A stretch of DNA of 64,000 nt from CAVSRC01 sp963762605 (GTDB taxonomy: Bacteria > Pseudomonadota > Alphaproteobacteria > Rhizobiales > Kaistiaceae). Position numbers and translations under genes: made by a program. Every line of letters starts with the position of its first letter. The stretch's first letter is position 1. Shown here in pieces: positions 43,569-51,681 of the stretch. The DNA lies in contig CAVXLJ010000003.1 in the NCBI GenBank assembly GCA_963762605.1, positions 152,630-216,629 on the forward strand, given 5' to 3'. The notes under the pieces are model-generated. The model had not been told where the DNA came from. It saw nothing but the letters and a program-made list of their open reading frames with translations, and did not search any database.

Positions 43569-44300
43569 TTGATGGAGCGTTCCGATATCCTGACCACCAT
43601 GGGCGAACTCAAGCTCTACGGCATGAAGGCTGCCTTCGACGAGATCATCGCCACTGCCGTCAAGCGCCAGCACGAGCCCCAGCGCATCGTCGGTGACCTG
43701 CTCACCGCCGAGATCGCCGAGAAGCAGGCCCGTTCGATCAAGTACCAGATCACCACAGCCAAGCTGCCGTTGGCCAAGGACCTCGAAGACTTCGTCTTCG
43801 ACGGCGCCCCAATCAATGAGACCCTGGTCCGCGACCTCGCCGGCGGCGAGTTCCTCGCTCACCAGCGCAACGTCGTCCTGGTCGGCGGTACTGGCACCGG
43901 AAAGACCCACCTCGCCATCGCCATTGCCCGTGCCTGCATCCGTGACGGTGCCCGTGGCCGCTTCTTCAATGTTGTCGACCTCGTCAACAAGCTCGAGGCC
44001 GAAGGCCGGGCCGGCCGCCAGGGCCGTATGGCCGACTACCTGTCCCGAAAGAACTTCATCATCCTCGACGAGCTCGGCTATCTGCCTTTTGCCCAGTCCG
44101 GCGGCCAGCTCCTCTTCCACCTGATCAGCCGGCTCTACGAGCAGTCCTCCGTCATCGTCACCACCAACCTCGCCTTCGGCGAATGGCCCAGCGTTTTCGG
44201 TGACGCCAAGATGACGACCGCGCTCCTCGAGCGCCTCACTCATCACTGCGACATCGTCGAGACCGGCAACGAAAGCCGGCGCTTCAAAAACCGCGCCTGA
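43569..44300 (+). CDS. istB: Orphan IS21-type helper ATPase IstB
   Basis: A 243-residue AAA+ protein with Walker A VGGTGTGKTHLAIA, Walker B IILDELGYLPFAQSG and TTNLAFGEWPSVFGDAKMTT. It is complete, but no istA is recognisable in the 290 bases upstream, so the element cannot move on its own. It is a different IS21 group from 20993-23491 and the same group as the relic at 14159-14331. The downstream end of the element is interrupted by an IS110 element. Confidence 0.88.
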   Translation: MMERSDILTTMGELKLYGMKAAFDEIIATAVKRQHEPQRIVGDLLTAEIAEKQARSIKYQITTAKLPLAKDLEDFVFDGAPINETLVRDLAGGEFLAHQRNVVLVGGTGTGKTHLAIAIARACIRDGARGRFFNVVDLVNKLEAEGRAGRQGRMADYLSRKNFIILDELGYLPFAQSGGQLLFHLISRLYEQSSVIVTTNLAFGEWPSVFGDAKMTTALLERLTHHCDIVETGNESRRFKNRA

Positions 44301-44309
44301 TCCATCCGC

Positions 44310-44331
44310 AGCCGCTCGCTCGCGGCTGCTA
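44310..44331 (+). terminator. Perfect hairpin after istB
   Basis: GCAGCCGC and GCGGCTGC form an 8-base stem with a 6-base loop just after the istB stop. The same pair of arms, with a longer loop, follows the istB relic near 14217-14271, so it belongs to the IS21 end and may terminate transcription. Confidence 0.5.
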
Positions 44332-44377
44332 CCAAGGGGTCAGAATTGGGCGCAGATCCGGCAACTGTGTTTTGCGG

Positions 44378-45307
44378 TCAAGCTCGGAAGGGCTGTTGAT
44401 CCCTGATGACGGCGTTGAGGATGGTGAGGAGTTTGCGGGCAACGGCAATGATGGCGACCTTGGCGGGTTTTCCGGCGTCGATGAGGCGTTTGTAGAAGGC
44501 GATGAAGCGTGGAGCGTGGTGGACGGCACTGAAGGCGGCGACGTAGAGGGCGTTGCGGACGCGCTTGCGACCGCCGTGGATAGAGCGCTGGCCGCGACGG
44601 GTGCCGCTGTCATTGTTGAAGGGCGCCAGGCCAGCGAGAGCGGTCAGTTGGCGGGGCGGACGCCGGCCGAGTTCGGGCAGCAGGGCGAGGAGGACGGTGG
44701 CGGTGACCGGGCCGACGCCGGGGACGGAGACAAGCAGGCGGCGGTCGCGGTCGAGATCGGCGGCGGCGGCAATGGCCGCGGCGATCTTCGCATTGAGGGC
44801 TTCGATCGCCGCATCGAGCCAGGCGATGTGGTCAGCGATGCTGTCGAGCGCGACGGGATCGGAGCATTCGCTGCGGCGGGTGCGTTCCTGCTGGCGGATG
44901 GCGACGAGCTGGTCGCGGCGCTTGCTGAGAAGGGCGAGGCGTTCGCGCTCCTCGTCCCTGTCGTCCTGCGGCGGCGGGCACAGGGATTGGGCCATGACCG
45001 CCAGCATGCGGGCGTCGACGGCGTCGGTCTTGGCAAGGAAGCCGGCGGCGCGGGCGAAGTCGCGGGCTCGGCTGGGATTGACGCGGGCGAAGCGAACGCC
45101 GGCGGCGGCGAGAGCCTGTCTGAGGACACGGTCGTAGTGGCCGGTTGCCTCGAACAGCACGAAGGCGTCACGCTGCGCCCAGCCTTCGATGAGGCCGGCG
45201 AGCGCTGCAGCAGTGTTATCGAGTTGCTGCGGCATTGCGGTGGGGTCGAAGATGTCGAGATGCCTTTTGGAGACATCGATTCCGATGAAGCCAGGGGCTA
45301 TGATCAT
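44378..45307 (-). CDS. IS110-family transposase (DEDD recombinase with Tnp20 domain)
   Basis: A 309-residue IS110-type recombinase. The RuvC-like N-terminal part has FIGIDVSKRHLDIF (first Asp), LFEATGHYDRVLR (Glu) and KTDAVDARMLAVM (Asp pair). The C-terminal transposase_20 part has SVPGVGPVTATVLLALLPEL, LTALAGLAPFNNDSG and IHGGRKRVRNALY. The start MIIAPGFIGID at 45307 is preferred; an in-frame start 23 residues upstream would extend into the non-coding part thought to encode the guide RNA. The frame is intact. Confidence 0.92.
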   Translation of the reverse strand: MIIAPGFIGIDVSKRHLDIFDPTAMPQQLDNTAAALAGLIEGWAQRDAFVLFEATGHYDRVLRQALAAAGVRFARVNPSRARDFARAAGFLAKTDAVDARMLAVMAQSLCPPPQDDRDEERERLALLSKRRDQLVAIRQQERTRRSECSDPVALDSIADHIAWLDAAIEALNAKIAAAIAAAADLDRDRRLLVSVPGVGPVTATVLLALLPELGRRPPRQLTALAGLAPFNNDSGTRRGQRSIHGGRKRVRNALYVAAFSAVHHAPRFIAFYKRLIDAGKPAKVAIIAVARKLLTILNAVIRDQQPFRA

Positions 45308-45471
45308 GGTGCCTATCCCTGTGCTGCGAGGTCCGTTGCAACCGGCCTCGGTCAACTGTCCAGGTTGGGTGTTCAAGGGCGGGCGGGGATCAAGACCGGA
45401 TCGCGGTCTTCAAAGACCAGGGGTCCAACGATCTCCCGCCCGCACCCTCATCTTGGCACATCCTCGACACA
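45308..45471 (-). ncRNA. Putative IS110 bridge RNA
   Basis: IS110-group elements encode a structured guide (bridge) RNA between the left end and the transposase gene. Here the corresponding ~165 bases can fold: GCGGGCGGG with CCCGCCCGC (plus-strand arms 45379-45387 and 45435-45443) closes an internal loop topped by the hairpin GGTCT-TCAA-AGACC (45405-45418). One side of that internal loop reads CAGGGGTCC (45418-45426), identical to the flank at 45472-45480. A second, weaker hairpin region (45310-45350) could be the donor loop. Folding and borders are my reading only. Confidence 0.45.
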
Positions 45472-45505
45472 CAGGGGTCCCGTTCCAACGCCGATTGACA
45501 CTTGT
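45472..45505 (+). mobile_element. Distal end of the IS21 relic
   Basis: AGGGGTC followed by CGATTGACA reproduces the end of the IS21-type element seen intact at 14310-14331 (AGGGGTCA to GATTGACA). It was separated from the istB gene by the IS110 insertion. The following ~150 bases up to the PqqD-like gene hold no recognised gene. Confidence 0.55.
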
Positions 45506-45657
45506 CGCCTCCGAATCTCTTCGGAAGCCAATAAATCATCCCCAGCCCGCGGCCGCGAGCACCTTGTTCAACAGCCTGCTAACGCCTTGCTTTTGAGACC
45601 GCGATCGTGCGACTATTAAGGGTTGCAGGATCCTTGGTAAGGGATTGATGATACGTG

Positions 45658-46101
45658 ATGTTTCAGTCTGACGGGATAATTGTTGCCAATTTGCGAGTGA
45701 CTGCGTCGGAAGACTTCGCAGGCGAAACGGTCATCCTCCATTTCGACCATGGGACGTATTTTTCCTTGCGCGGCAGCGCCGGGACGATTTGGTCGCTTCT
45801 GCAAGAGCCGACAAGTGTCAGCGCGATCATCGCGGTCTCGCGGGCACTCGGTGGTTCGTTGCCGAGCGATTTCGAGGCCACGCTGTCGTCTTTTGTTGGA
45901 AAGCTGATCGAACACGACCTAGTCACTGGCTCGCCGGGGCCGGAAAAAGCACTCGTCCTGTCGGCTGACGCAATTGCCAGCTTGGCGGAGCCCCCAAACC
46001 TCGAAATCTATACCGACCTTTCCGAGCTCATCACCATGGACCCGGTGCATGAGATTGACGTTTTGACCGGGTGGCCGGCTCCGCCGAGAGAAGGGAAGTA
46101 A
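45658..46101 (+). CDS. PqqD-like peptide chaperone / RRE-type protein
   Basis: A 147-residue protein whose first ~90 residues have the PqqD fold pattern: ETVILHFDHGTYFSLRGSAG, TIWSLLQEPTSVSAIIAV, then an LSSFVGKLIEHDLV helix. PqqD-like domains bind leader peptides of modified peptides. The C-terminal extension ends in MDPVHEIDVLTGWP, as in PqqD proteins found beside HPr-kinase-like genes. GTAAGGG at 45638-45644 precedes ATG 45658. The gene is 13 bases from the kinase-like gene and probably starts the operon. Confidence 0.75.
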   Translation: MFQSDGIIVANLRVTASEDFAGETVILHFDHGTYFSLRGSAGTIWSLLQEPTSVSAIIAVSRALGGSLPSDFEATLSSFVGKLIEHDLVTGSPGPEKALVLSADAIASLAEPPNLEIYTDLSELITMDPVHEIDVLTGWPAPPREGK

Positions 46102-46114
46102 CGGTAACTGGGCG

Positions 46115-47182
46115 ATGAACTCCTCGCAGCTCGGCAAATCCGGCGCTCACCCGCAATCTCCCAACATCGGCACCCTCGTTGCACGAGCGCTCGCCTACGC
46201 GCGACAGCATGGGACGCGACGCGCCACCACTGATTTCGGACCGGTGCGGCTGGAGATTGAAGTCTGCGGCAGCGTACTTAGCGGTGTCGCCCTCGATCCG
46301 CTCCGTCACGCCACGGTCGATGCAGCAGCGCCTGCTGATCTCCATCTGGTAATGATCGATAGTCGCGAGACCTGCATTGGCGGTCCCACGCTTGAGAGCT
46401 TGGCGGCGCTGAATGGGAGCGGCCAGCCCCCAGCCAACGACGGGCGCCGATCCAGGTTGACGATCCATGAGGCGTTGAGGACTTGCTGTTTCATCGATGC
46501 GGATGCGCGTGAGATCATTGTCTGGTTTGATGATGCGACCGCGGTTCCGGAGTGGGTCGTATACGACCAGATTCGCAATGCCCTGCACTGGCTCTCCTAC
46601 GAACGGGCTTTCGGTCTGTTTCACGCCGCCGCACTAAAGCTGGGCGGCGTCGGTTGCTTGATTACCGGCAAGAGCGGATCGGGCAAGTCAACCTTGACCG
46701 CGGTGGCTGTCGCCGCCGGGTTCGATACCGCAGGCGACGATTTCGTTTTGGTCGAAACCACGCCGGTGCCGCGCGTGCATGCCGTGTTCGACACGGTCAA
46801 GCTCGATGAGGGCAGCTTGGCGCGCGTCCCGCAATTCCGACCATCAATCAGGGCATCGCAGCGAGCCGATGACAAGGGCATCGTCCACCTGTCTGACACG
46901 GGAAGCCGCGATCGGATCGCCACGAATTTTCCTTTGCACGCGATTTTGCATGCGTGTCTGACCGGCCGCCAGTCAAGCCGCATCGTCAGGGCCGCACCTG
47001 TGCAGGTCTTCCGCGCTCTGGCGCCGTCTACCCTCAAGTTGCTACGCTCTCAGGGCAGGCAGGTCTCAGCCAACTGCGCGAAACTGGTCGAACGCTTGGC
47101 GACGTACACGTTCGAGATTGGCACGGATGTCGATGTGGCGGTCGCCGAGCTTGCCGGGTTCATGAATGGGCTCGAGCAATGA
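46115..47182 (+). CDS. HPr-kinase-like protein (HprK-related kinase)
   Basis: A 355-residue protein with the P-loop CLITGKSGSGKSTLTAVAVA, a TAGDDFVLVE segment carrying the likely catalytic aspartates, and FHAAALKLGG before the P-loop, as in HprK-related kinases. The true HPr kinase signature and the N-terminal HprK domain are missing, and no HPr gene is nearby, so a role in carbon regulation is unlikely. In lasso peptide clusters related kinases phosphorylate the peptide. Its stop overlaps the next ATG (ATGA). Confidence 0.8.
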   Translation: MNSSQLGKSGAHPQSPNIGTLVARALAYARQHGTRRATTDFGPVRLEIEVCGSVLSGVALDPLRHATVDAAAPADLHLVMIDSRETCIGGPTLESLAALNGSGQPPANDGRRSRLTIHEALRTCCFIDADAREIIVWFDDATAVPEWVVYDQIRNALHWLSYERAFGLFHAAALKLGGVGCLITGKSGSGKSTLTAVAVAAGFDTAGDDFVLVETTPVPRVHAVFDTVKLDEGSLARVPQFRPSIRASQRADDKGIVHLSDTGSRDRIATNFPLHAILHACLTGRQSSRIVRAAPVQVFRALAPSTLKLLRSQGRQVSANCAKLVERLATYTFEIGTDVDVAVAELAGFMNGLEQ

Positions 47183-47910
47183 GCCACAGCGTTTCAGTCA
47201 TAGTTCCGGCGTGGAACATGGCGCGGTTTTTGCCTGACTCGGTTGCTTCTATTCCGCCGGTTCACGAGATTCTTATTGTAGTGGGCGAGTCGGACGACAA
47301 TACATTGGCGGTCGCCGAGGGGCTTGCCGCAAAGCGCAGAGACATCCGTGTGTCGTCGGTTCCAAATAGAGGGCCGGCGATTGCGCGAAATGTCGGACTG
47401 CGTCAGGCGACAGGAGATGTCATCGCGTTCAACGATGCCGATGACGTCTGGCCGCAGGGCAAGCTTGCCCTGCAACTCGCGCGGCTCGACGGCGAACCGC
47501 GATTTGACGTTGTGTCGGGGTTGGTGACCTCCTTCGCGGAGCTCGATCGCAGCACTCTTGCTCCCACAGAGGGCTCCCGTGTCGAAACGCAATTTGCACA
47601 CAACGTCGGCACCTCGATCTTTCACCGCTCCGTGTTCGATCGCATCGGGCTGTTCGATGAATCGTTGAGGTACGCGGAGGATTGGGACTTGATGCTGCGG
47701 ATCGTCGAGGCAGATGTCTCTTTTGTCATTCTCAATACGCCGACCCTCTATTACCGCCGGCACGCTGATTCCATGATGGCGCGTGACGATCCGCGCAAGA
47801 AGAGCGATCTTGCGCGGGCATTCGCGCTGTCGCTGGCGCGCCGCCGCAAGCTCGGTCTGACAGTCGCGCCAGTATCATTTGATCGCCATTTTGAGGCGCC
47901 GCCGCGATGA
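47179..47910 (+). CDS. Family 2 glycosyltransferase
   Basis: A 243-residue GT-A fold glycosyltransferase: HSVSVIVPAWNMARFLPDSV, NRGPAIARNVGLRQATGDVI, then FNDADDVW with the metal-binding D-x-D, and SLRYAEDWDLMLRIVEAD as the ED(W) acceptor motif. It has no membrane segment. The ATG overlaps the HprK-like stop, and its stop overlaps the next glycosyltransferase start. Donor and acceptor are unknown. Confidence 0.88.
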   Translation: MSHSVSVIVPAWNMARFLPDSVASIPPVHEILIVVGESDDNTLAVAEGLAAKRRDIRVSSVPNRGPAIARNVGLRQATGDVIAFNDADDVWPQGKLALQLARLDGEPRFDVVSGLVTSFAELDRSTLAPTEGSRVETQFAHNVGTSIFHRSVFDRIGLFDESLRYAEDWDLMLRIVEADVSFVILNTPTLYYRRHADSMMARDDPRKKSDLARAFALSLARRRKLGLTVAPVSFDRHFEAPPR

Positions 47911-48602
47911 CCATCTCGGTGCTGATTCCCGCATATAACGCAGAGCGCACGCTTGCTGAGACCCTGGCGAGCGTGCTCGGTCAAACGCAGCCGCCCGATG
48001 AAGTTATCGTTGTCGACGACGGCTCGACCGACCGCACGGCAGAGGTCGTGACCGCTGCGTCGAAATCGATCCAGCTCATCAGGCAAGCCAATCGAGGAGC
48101 TGCCGCGGCCCTCAATGTCGGGATTCAGCACGCGAGAGGCGATCTGCTCGCCTTTGTCGATGCTGACGACCTGTGGGAACACGACAAACTCGCTGCGCAA
48201 GCCCAGGTTCTGGCTGAAAAGCCCGAACTAGACGGCGTGACGGGTCATTTCCGCACGTTTCTTTGCCCGACCAACGACGAGGAAACCAACAGAAGATACC
48301 GCATTCCCGACGGCCCCGAGCCATGTTGGCTTTTGGGAGCGATGCTGCTGCGGCGGCATTGCTTCGTGGGCATGAAGCCGTTCGCTGAGAACTTGACGGC
48401 CGGGTATCACATCGATTGGTACGACCGCACACGTGCGGCTGGTGCCGTAATAGGCATGATCCCGAACATCGTGCTGCACCGGCGCATTCATCCCGGCAGC
48501 CTAAGTCATCGCTCGCGCCAGCGCGACGTATCCATGGTGGAAATGGCGCGCAGGGCGATCGTGCGACGGCGAGCCGGCGTCGGTGCCAACCATGAGGCGT
48601 GA
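47907..48602 (+). CDS. Family 2 glycosyltransferase
   Basis: A 231-residue GT2 enzyme with TISVLIPAYNAERTLAETLA, EVIVVDDGSTDRTAEVV, NRGAAAALNVGIQHARGDLL and FVDADDLWEHDKLAAQ. The C-terminal part has YHIDWYDRTRAAG, where the ED acceptor motif is replaced by HID, so the general base may differ. It overlaps both neighbours, showing translational coupling of the whole set. Confidence 0.86.
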   Translation: MTISVLIPAYNAERTLAETLASVLGQTQPPDEVIVVDDGSTDRTAEVVTAASKSIQLIRQANRGAAAALNVGIQHARGDLLAFVDADDLWEHDKLAAQAQVLAEKPELDGVTGHFRTFLCPTNDEETNRRYRIPDGPEPCWLLGAMLLRRHCFVGMKPFAENLTAGYHIDWYDRTRAAGAVIGMIPNIVLHRRIHPGSLSHRSRQRDVSMVEMARRAIVRRRAGVGANHEA

Positions 48603-50196
48603 CTTGAGGCGCTACTGGCCCGGCGGCCAAACCGCTCTCTTGCTGAAGGCGGCATTTCATTCCGACATTCAGGTCGCACGTAAATCATGGCGCCGCTGGC
48701 TGGTCGTCTGCGATTTCGAAACGGCACCTTGGAACGACCTTCGGGTCGCGTCGCTCGCGCACAGGCGTCTGGGGCATTTGGCCGATGCAGGGGCACTGGA
48801 ACCGCGTCTCGTGGGGTTGCGACGCTACATCTGGTCGTCAGGACGGATGCGGATCGACGCGGCGACGCCGCTACTCAGGGAATTTGCGAAGGGTAACATC
48901 ACATTCATGCCGATCAAGGGGGCGGTCTTGCTTGCCCGCAATTCGCGAGCCGTGTCCGATCGGTTCCTTGCCGATATCGACGTCTTGATCGATCCCGCGC
49001 ACTGGGAGAACGCCGTCACGATCGCCCTCGAGCAAGGGTGGGCTGTGCCGCGGGAGATGGAGCCGGACGTAGTCATTTACCGCATGCGACAGAGGCACCA
49101 TTCGCTTGAAGTGACGTGTGGCACGCATGGATCGGTCGACCTGCATCAGTTTAGTCTGTTGCTCAATCGGCAGCTTGGCGCCGACGTCTTGTTGTGGCGG
49201 CGCGCCGGGAAAGGGACATTAAACGGGGTTTCCGTACTGCTGCCACACCCCTCGGATCAACTCGCAATCACCTTCGGGCACGCCTTCTTCTCTGGAGATC
49301 CGAGGTCGTATGACTGGGTGGCGGATGCGTTCGCGACGATCTCGGCTCCGGGCTTCGACTGGGACCTGTTCAGCGAAGTGATCATCGATCGTGAGCTTGC
49401 CGTTCATGCCGGCGTGGCGCTGACCTACCTGGCCGAAGAACTCCAGTGCAAGATTCCGGAGGCGGCGAAGCAGGCAATCGCCACGCACATCCGTGAACCG
49501 TTTCTCAGTGAGTTTGCCACAAGCTACCGCACTTACGTACCGGACGACGCGCAAGAATGCCAAGCGATCTATGAGGCGGAGTGTATTCGTTCGCGCCACT
49601 TCCTGGGGCGAGTGGCAATTCAGCGCTCGACGCCCCAGGGACGCAAACAAGTCGATGCCACCATCGGCCAGGTCAAGCTCGACCAAAAATTTGCTCTGCC
49701 CATGCCGTCCGGGATCAACCCAACGGATCGTGTGCAATTCCGACTTCGCCTCGATATCGCGGACGATTGGCGCAGCGTATCTGCTCTGACCTTGGGCAAG
49801 TCGCTGCTCGTGAGGCTGGGATGCTTCGACAGCTCGATTGAGCTGGGCCGCCTGCGTGTGCGTTCCAAGGGCGGTGGAGCTCTGGAAATTGTCGGGGAAA
49901 TCGACGGCGCGCTGGTCGTGGGACGCGGAATCGATGAACTTTGGCTGTCGGTGAAGGTTGCCAGGGCAGCTTGGCTTCGCCGGTGGCTCAGCTGGCGCTA
50001 CCGCATATCAGATTACGTCGGACGTGGAGAACGCACGGCCGCGTGGTACCGACGGCTGCGTGAGCCTCGCAATCGCGTGCTCCGGGCGGCCACTACGGGC
50101 CCGGATGCGAGCGGTCTCGAAAGTCAGCCGGGCGTTATTATCCAGGGCGGCAGTTTTGAGGCTTCCGTATTGCGGTCTGCCGACCGTGCTCAATGA
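48592..50196 (+). CDS. Nucleotidyltransferase family protein (NTP_transf_5)
   Basis: A 534-residue protein. Residues ~95-250 match NTP_transf_5: FMPIKGAVLLARNSRAVSDR, then FLADIDVLID with the metal-binding aspartates, VVIYRMRQRHHSLEV and GSVDLHQFSLLL. The C-terminal ~180 residues look like a beta-rich domain I cannot name. Such proteins occur next to HprK-like kinases in lasso-peptide and exopolysaccharide-like loci, where they can extend a phosphorylated product. The ATG at 48592 overlaps the upstream gene by 11 bases. Its 3' end overlaps the convergent GT8 gene by 7 bases. Confidence 0.8.
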   Translation: MRRDLRRYWPGGQTALLLKAAFHSDIQVARKSWRRWLVVCDFETAPWNDLRVASLAHRRLGHLADAGALEPRLVGLRRYIWSSGRMRIDAATPLLREFAKGNITFMPIKGAVLLARNSRAVSDRFLADIDVLIDPAHWENAVTIALEQGWAVPREMEPDVVIYRMRQRHHSLEVTCGTHGSVDLHQFSLLLNRQLGADVLLWRRAGKGTLNGVSVLLPHPSDQLAITFGHAFFSGDPRSYDWVADAFATISAPGFDWDLFSEVIIDRELAVHAGVALTYLAEELQCKIPEAAKQAIATHIREPFLSEFATSYRTYVPDDAQECQAIYEAECIRSRHFLGRVAIQRSTPQGRKQVDATIGQVKLDQKFALPMPSGINPTDRVQFRLRLDIADDWRSVSALTLGKSLLVRLGCFDSSIELGRLRVRSKGGGALEIVGEIDGALVVGRGIDELWLSVKVARAAWLRRWLSWRYRISDYVGRGERTAAWYRRLREPRNRVLRAATTGPDASGLESQPGVIIQGGSFEASVLRSADRAQ

Positions 50197-51320
50197 GCGT
50201 CGGCCGTCGTCCCCTGATCGGCGATTGATATTGCCTGTGACGCCCTTGGACCAAGCGGAGCCCGAAGATACTTGCCATCGAAGAGAACATTTGTTGTCAC
50301 GAACACCGGTCGCGGGAAATCAGGCAAGTCTGCGAAATATCGTCCGGTAATGGCGCGTGAGAAGAATCGCTCAAATTGTAGACGGTCTTCGCTCCATTGC
50401 TGACGCAATCGTCTTTCTCTAGACGAAGCAAAGCCAAAGAGACTAGAGATACGCAGCAACTCGTTTTCTATTTTTGACCAAAATGGTTTCTCAGATTTTG
50501 ACGCGTAATCTTGTAGTTTATGCGCCCCAATCCCTGCGTTGTCTGCCATTTTCTTGAAAGACAAACAAGCAGATTTTTCTAAATCTTCGCATTTATTATA
50601 GAATATAGACATCCAAGGCTTCTCCGCCTTCGTTGTATGCAAAAATATTGGCATAAAATACTCTTCAATTCCGAAATTCCACAGCCGATATTGAAAATTG
50701 AAGGCAGGAGACATTTCTGTCCAACGATTTTGAAAGAAATAATTCAAAAAATCTTGTTCTTGAAATCTCATGGCGCTGCGATACTGGCCTACGTAATTTC
50801 GTAACTCAAGAAGAAAATCGATGTGTCGCCATTTATCTACATCAATTAGCAGAATGCCTGCATTAAAGTAGTCGTCGTCGGTCTTACCGATGCTGCGAAG
50901 CCACCCTTCCCACGAAAGGCCCAACACCGGCGACCTTCCGATCAACCCATAATCCCTCACAGCAGCAAGCCCACCGGGCAGTTCGATTTGCCACACAATG
51001 TCGTCCCGACGGACCGGTATTGTATCGGCATCGACATAGAGGACTCGTTTGTATTGCGACAAATACAAAGGTGCAAAAAGGCGGAGATATACGACAGTTG
51101 GCAGAGCAGTGCTGGTCGGAAGGTCTTTTGGCAAATGCGGCGAAAGCCAATTCCGGTGAACGATAACCAGCGGGCTCACTTGCGGTATTGCCAAGTCCGC
51201 ATGAATTGAATCCTCGAAAAAAATGTGGGTGTCACACTCCCAAAGGCTGGCCAGCCGATTGCCGACTACAAGTGCCGGCCAAAGTGCTTTGGCATCCGCG
51301 ATTAGGTAGAAGGCATTCAT
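50190..51320 (-). CDS. Family 8 glycosyltransferase
   Basis: A 376-residue GT8 enzyme (LgtC/LpsA-like): YLRLFAPLYLSQYKRVLYVD, then DADTIPVRRDD as the metal motif, DDDYFNAGILLIDVDKWR, and FQEQDFLNYFFQNRW. The late conserved histidine is in IFLHTTKAEKPW. The gene is clearly richer in A and T (many ATT, AAA, TTT codons) than the plus-strand genes beside it and is transcribed towards them, so it was probably acquired separately. It may act on lipopolysaccharide or the same glycan as the GT2 enzymes. Confidence 0.87.
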   Translation of the reverse strand: MNAFYLIADAKALWPALVVGNRLASLWECDTHIFFEDSIHADLAIPQVSPLVIVHRNWLSPHLPKDLPTSTALPTVVYLRLFAPLYLSQYKRVLYVDADTIPVRRDDIVWQIELPGGLAAVRDYGLIGRSPVLGLSWEGWLRSIGKTDDDYFNAGILLIDVDKWRHIDFLLELRNYVGQYRSAMRFQEQDFLNYFFQNRWTEMSPAFNFQYRLWNFGIEEYFMPIFLHTTKAEKPWMSIFYNKCEDLEKSACLSFKKMADNAGIGAHKLQDYASKSEKPFWSKIENELLRISSLFGFASSRERRLRQQWSEDRLQFERFFSRAITGRYFADLPDFPRPVFVTTNVLFDGKYLRAPLGPRASQAISIADQGTTADAH

Positions 51321-51681
51321 CGGGTCGACTTTAAAGTTGTTTAAAAGAATATGAATGGTCGGAGAATTCGATGGGGCGTGGATTTTGATCGTAAGTCCAT
51401 CGCGCGATCGGCCAATCGCGCGATTGCGCTACCCGCTTTCCCACCAGCGGCGCAACGATGCCCCCTCATCGCCGATGAGCCGACCGGCGACTTTGTCATT
51501 TGGCTGCTAACCGCGGCTATTGCATCGAAGGTGTCGATAACCGAAACGCCCATCGCAACCCATCGAGTAAGCCGATTGCAGCGTTTCTCGCCCGGTTCTC
51601 AGGTCGCCGGTGTGGGTGCAATCGTGCATGTTGATCCTCATTCGCCTTTAAAGGTCCAGATTCAAATTACGCCGCGATCGA
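51321..51681. other. Intergenic region between the GT8 and HtrL-like genes
   Basis: This 361-base interval should hold the promoter of the GT8 gene. Short frames are present on both strands, for example 51351-51746 plus and 51341-51553 minus, but neither has a ribosome binding site or a recognisable family. I treat them as chance or remnants. Confidence 0.4.

Larger units (their letters stand above)
44359..45471 (-). mobile_element. IS110-family element inserted into an IS21 end
   Basis: Left of the element is GGGGTCAGAATTGGGCGCAG then ATC; right of it is AGGGGTC and a stretch ending CGATTGACA near 45500. Joined together they match the uninterrupted IS21 end at 14281-14331, so the IS110 element sits inside that end. 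It contains one transposase gene, ~20 bases of 3' non-coding sequence and ~165 bases of 5' non-coding sequence. IS110 elements have no inverted repeats, so borders are placed by comparison with the other IS21 copy and may be off by a few bases. Confidence 0.7.

Noticed and set aside
51341..51553. 70-codon minus-strand frame ahead of the GT8 gene as a possible precursor peptide
   Set aside because: No ribosome binding site, no leader-core pattern, and it lies outside the PqqD-HprK operon.
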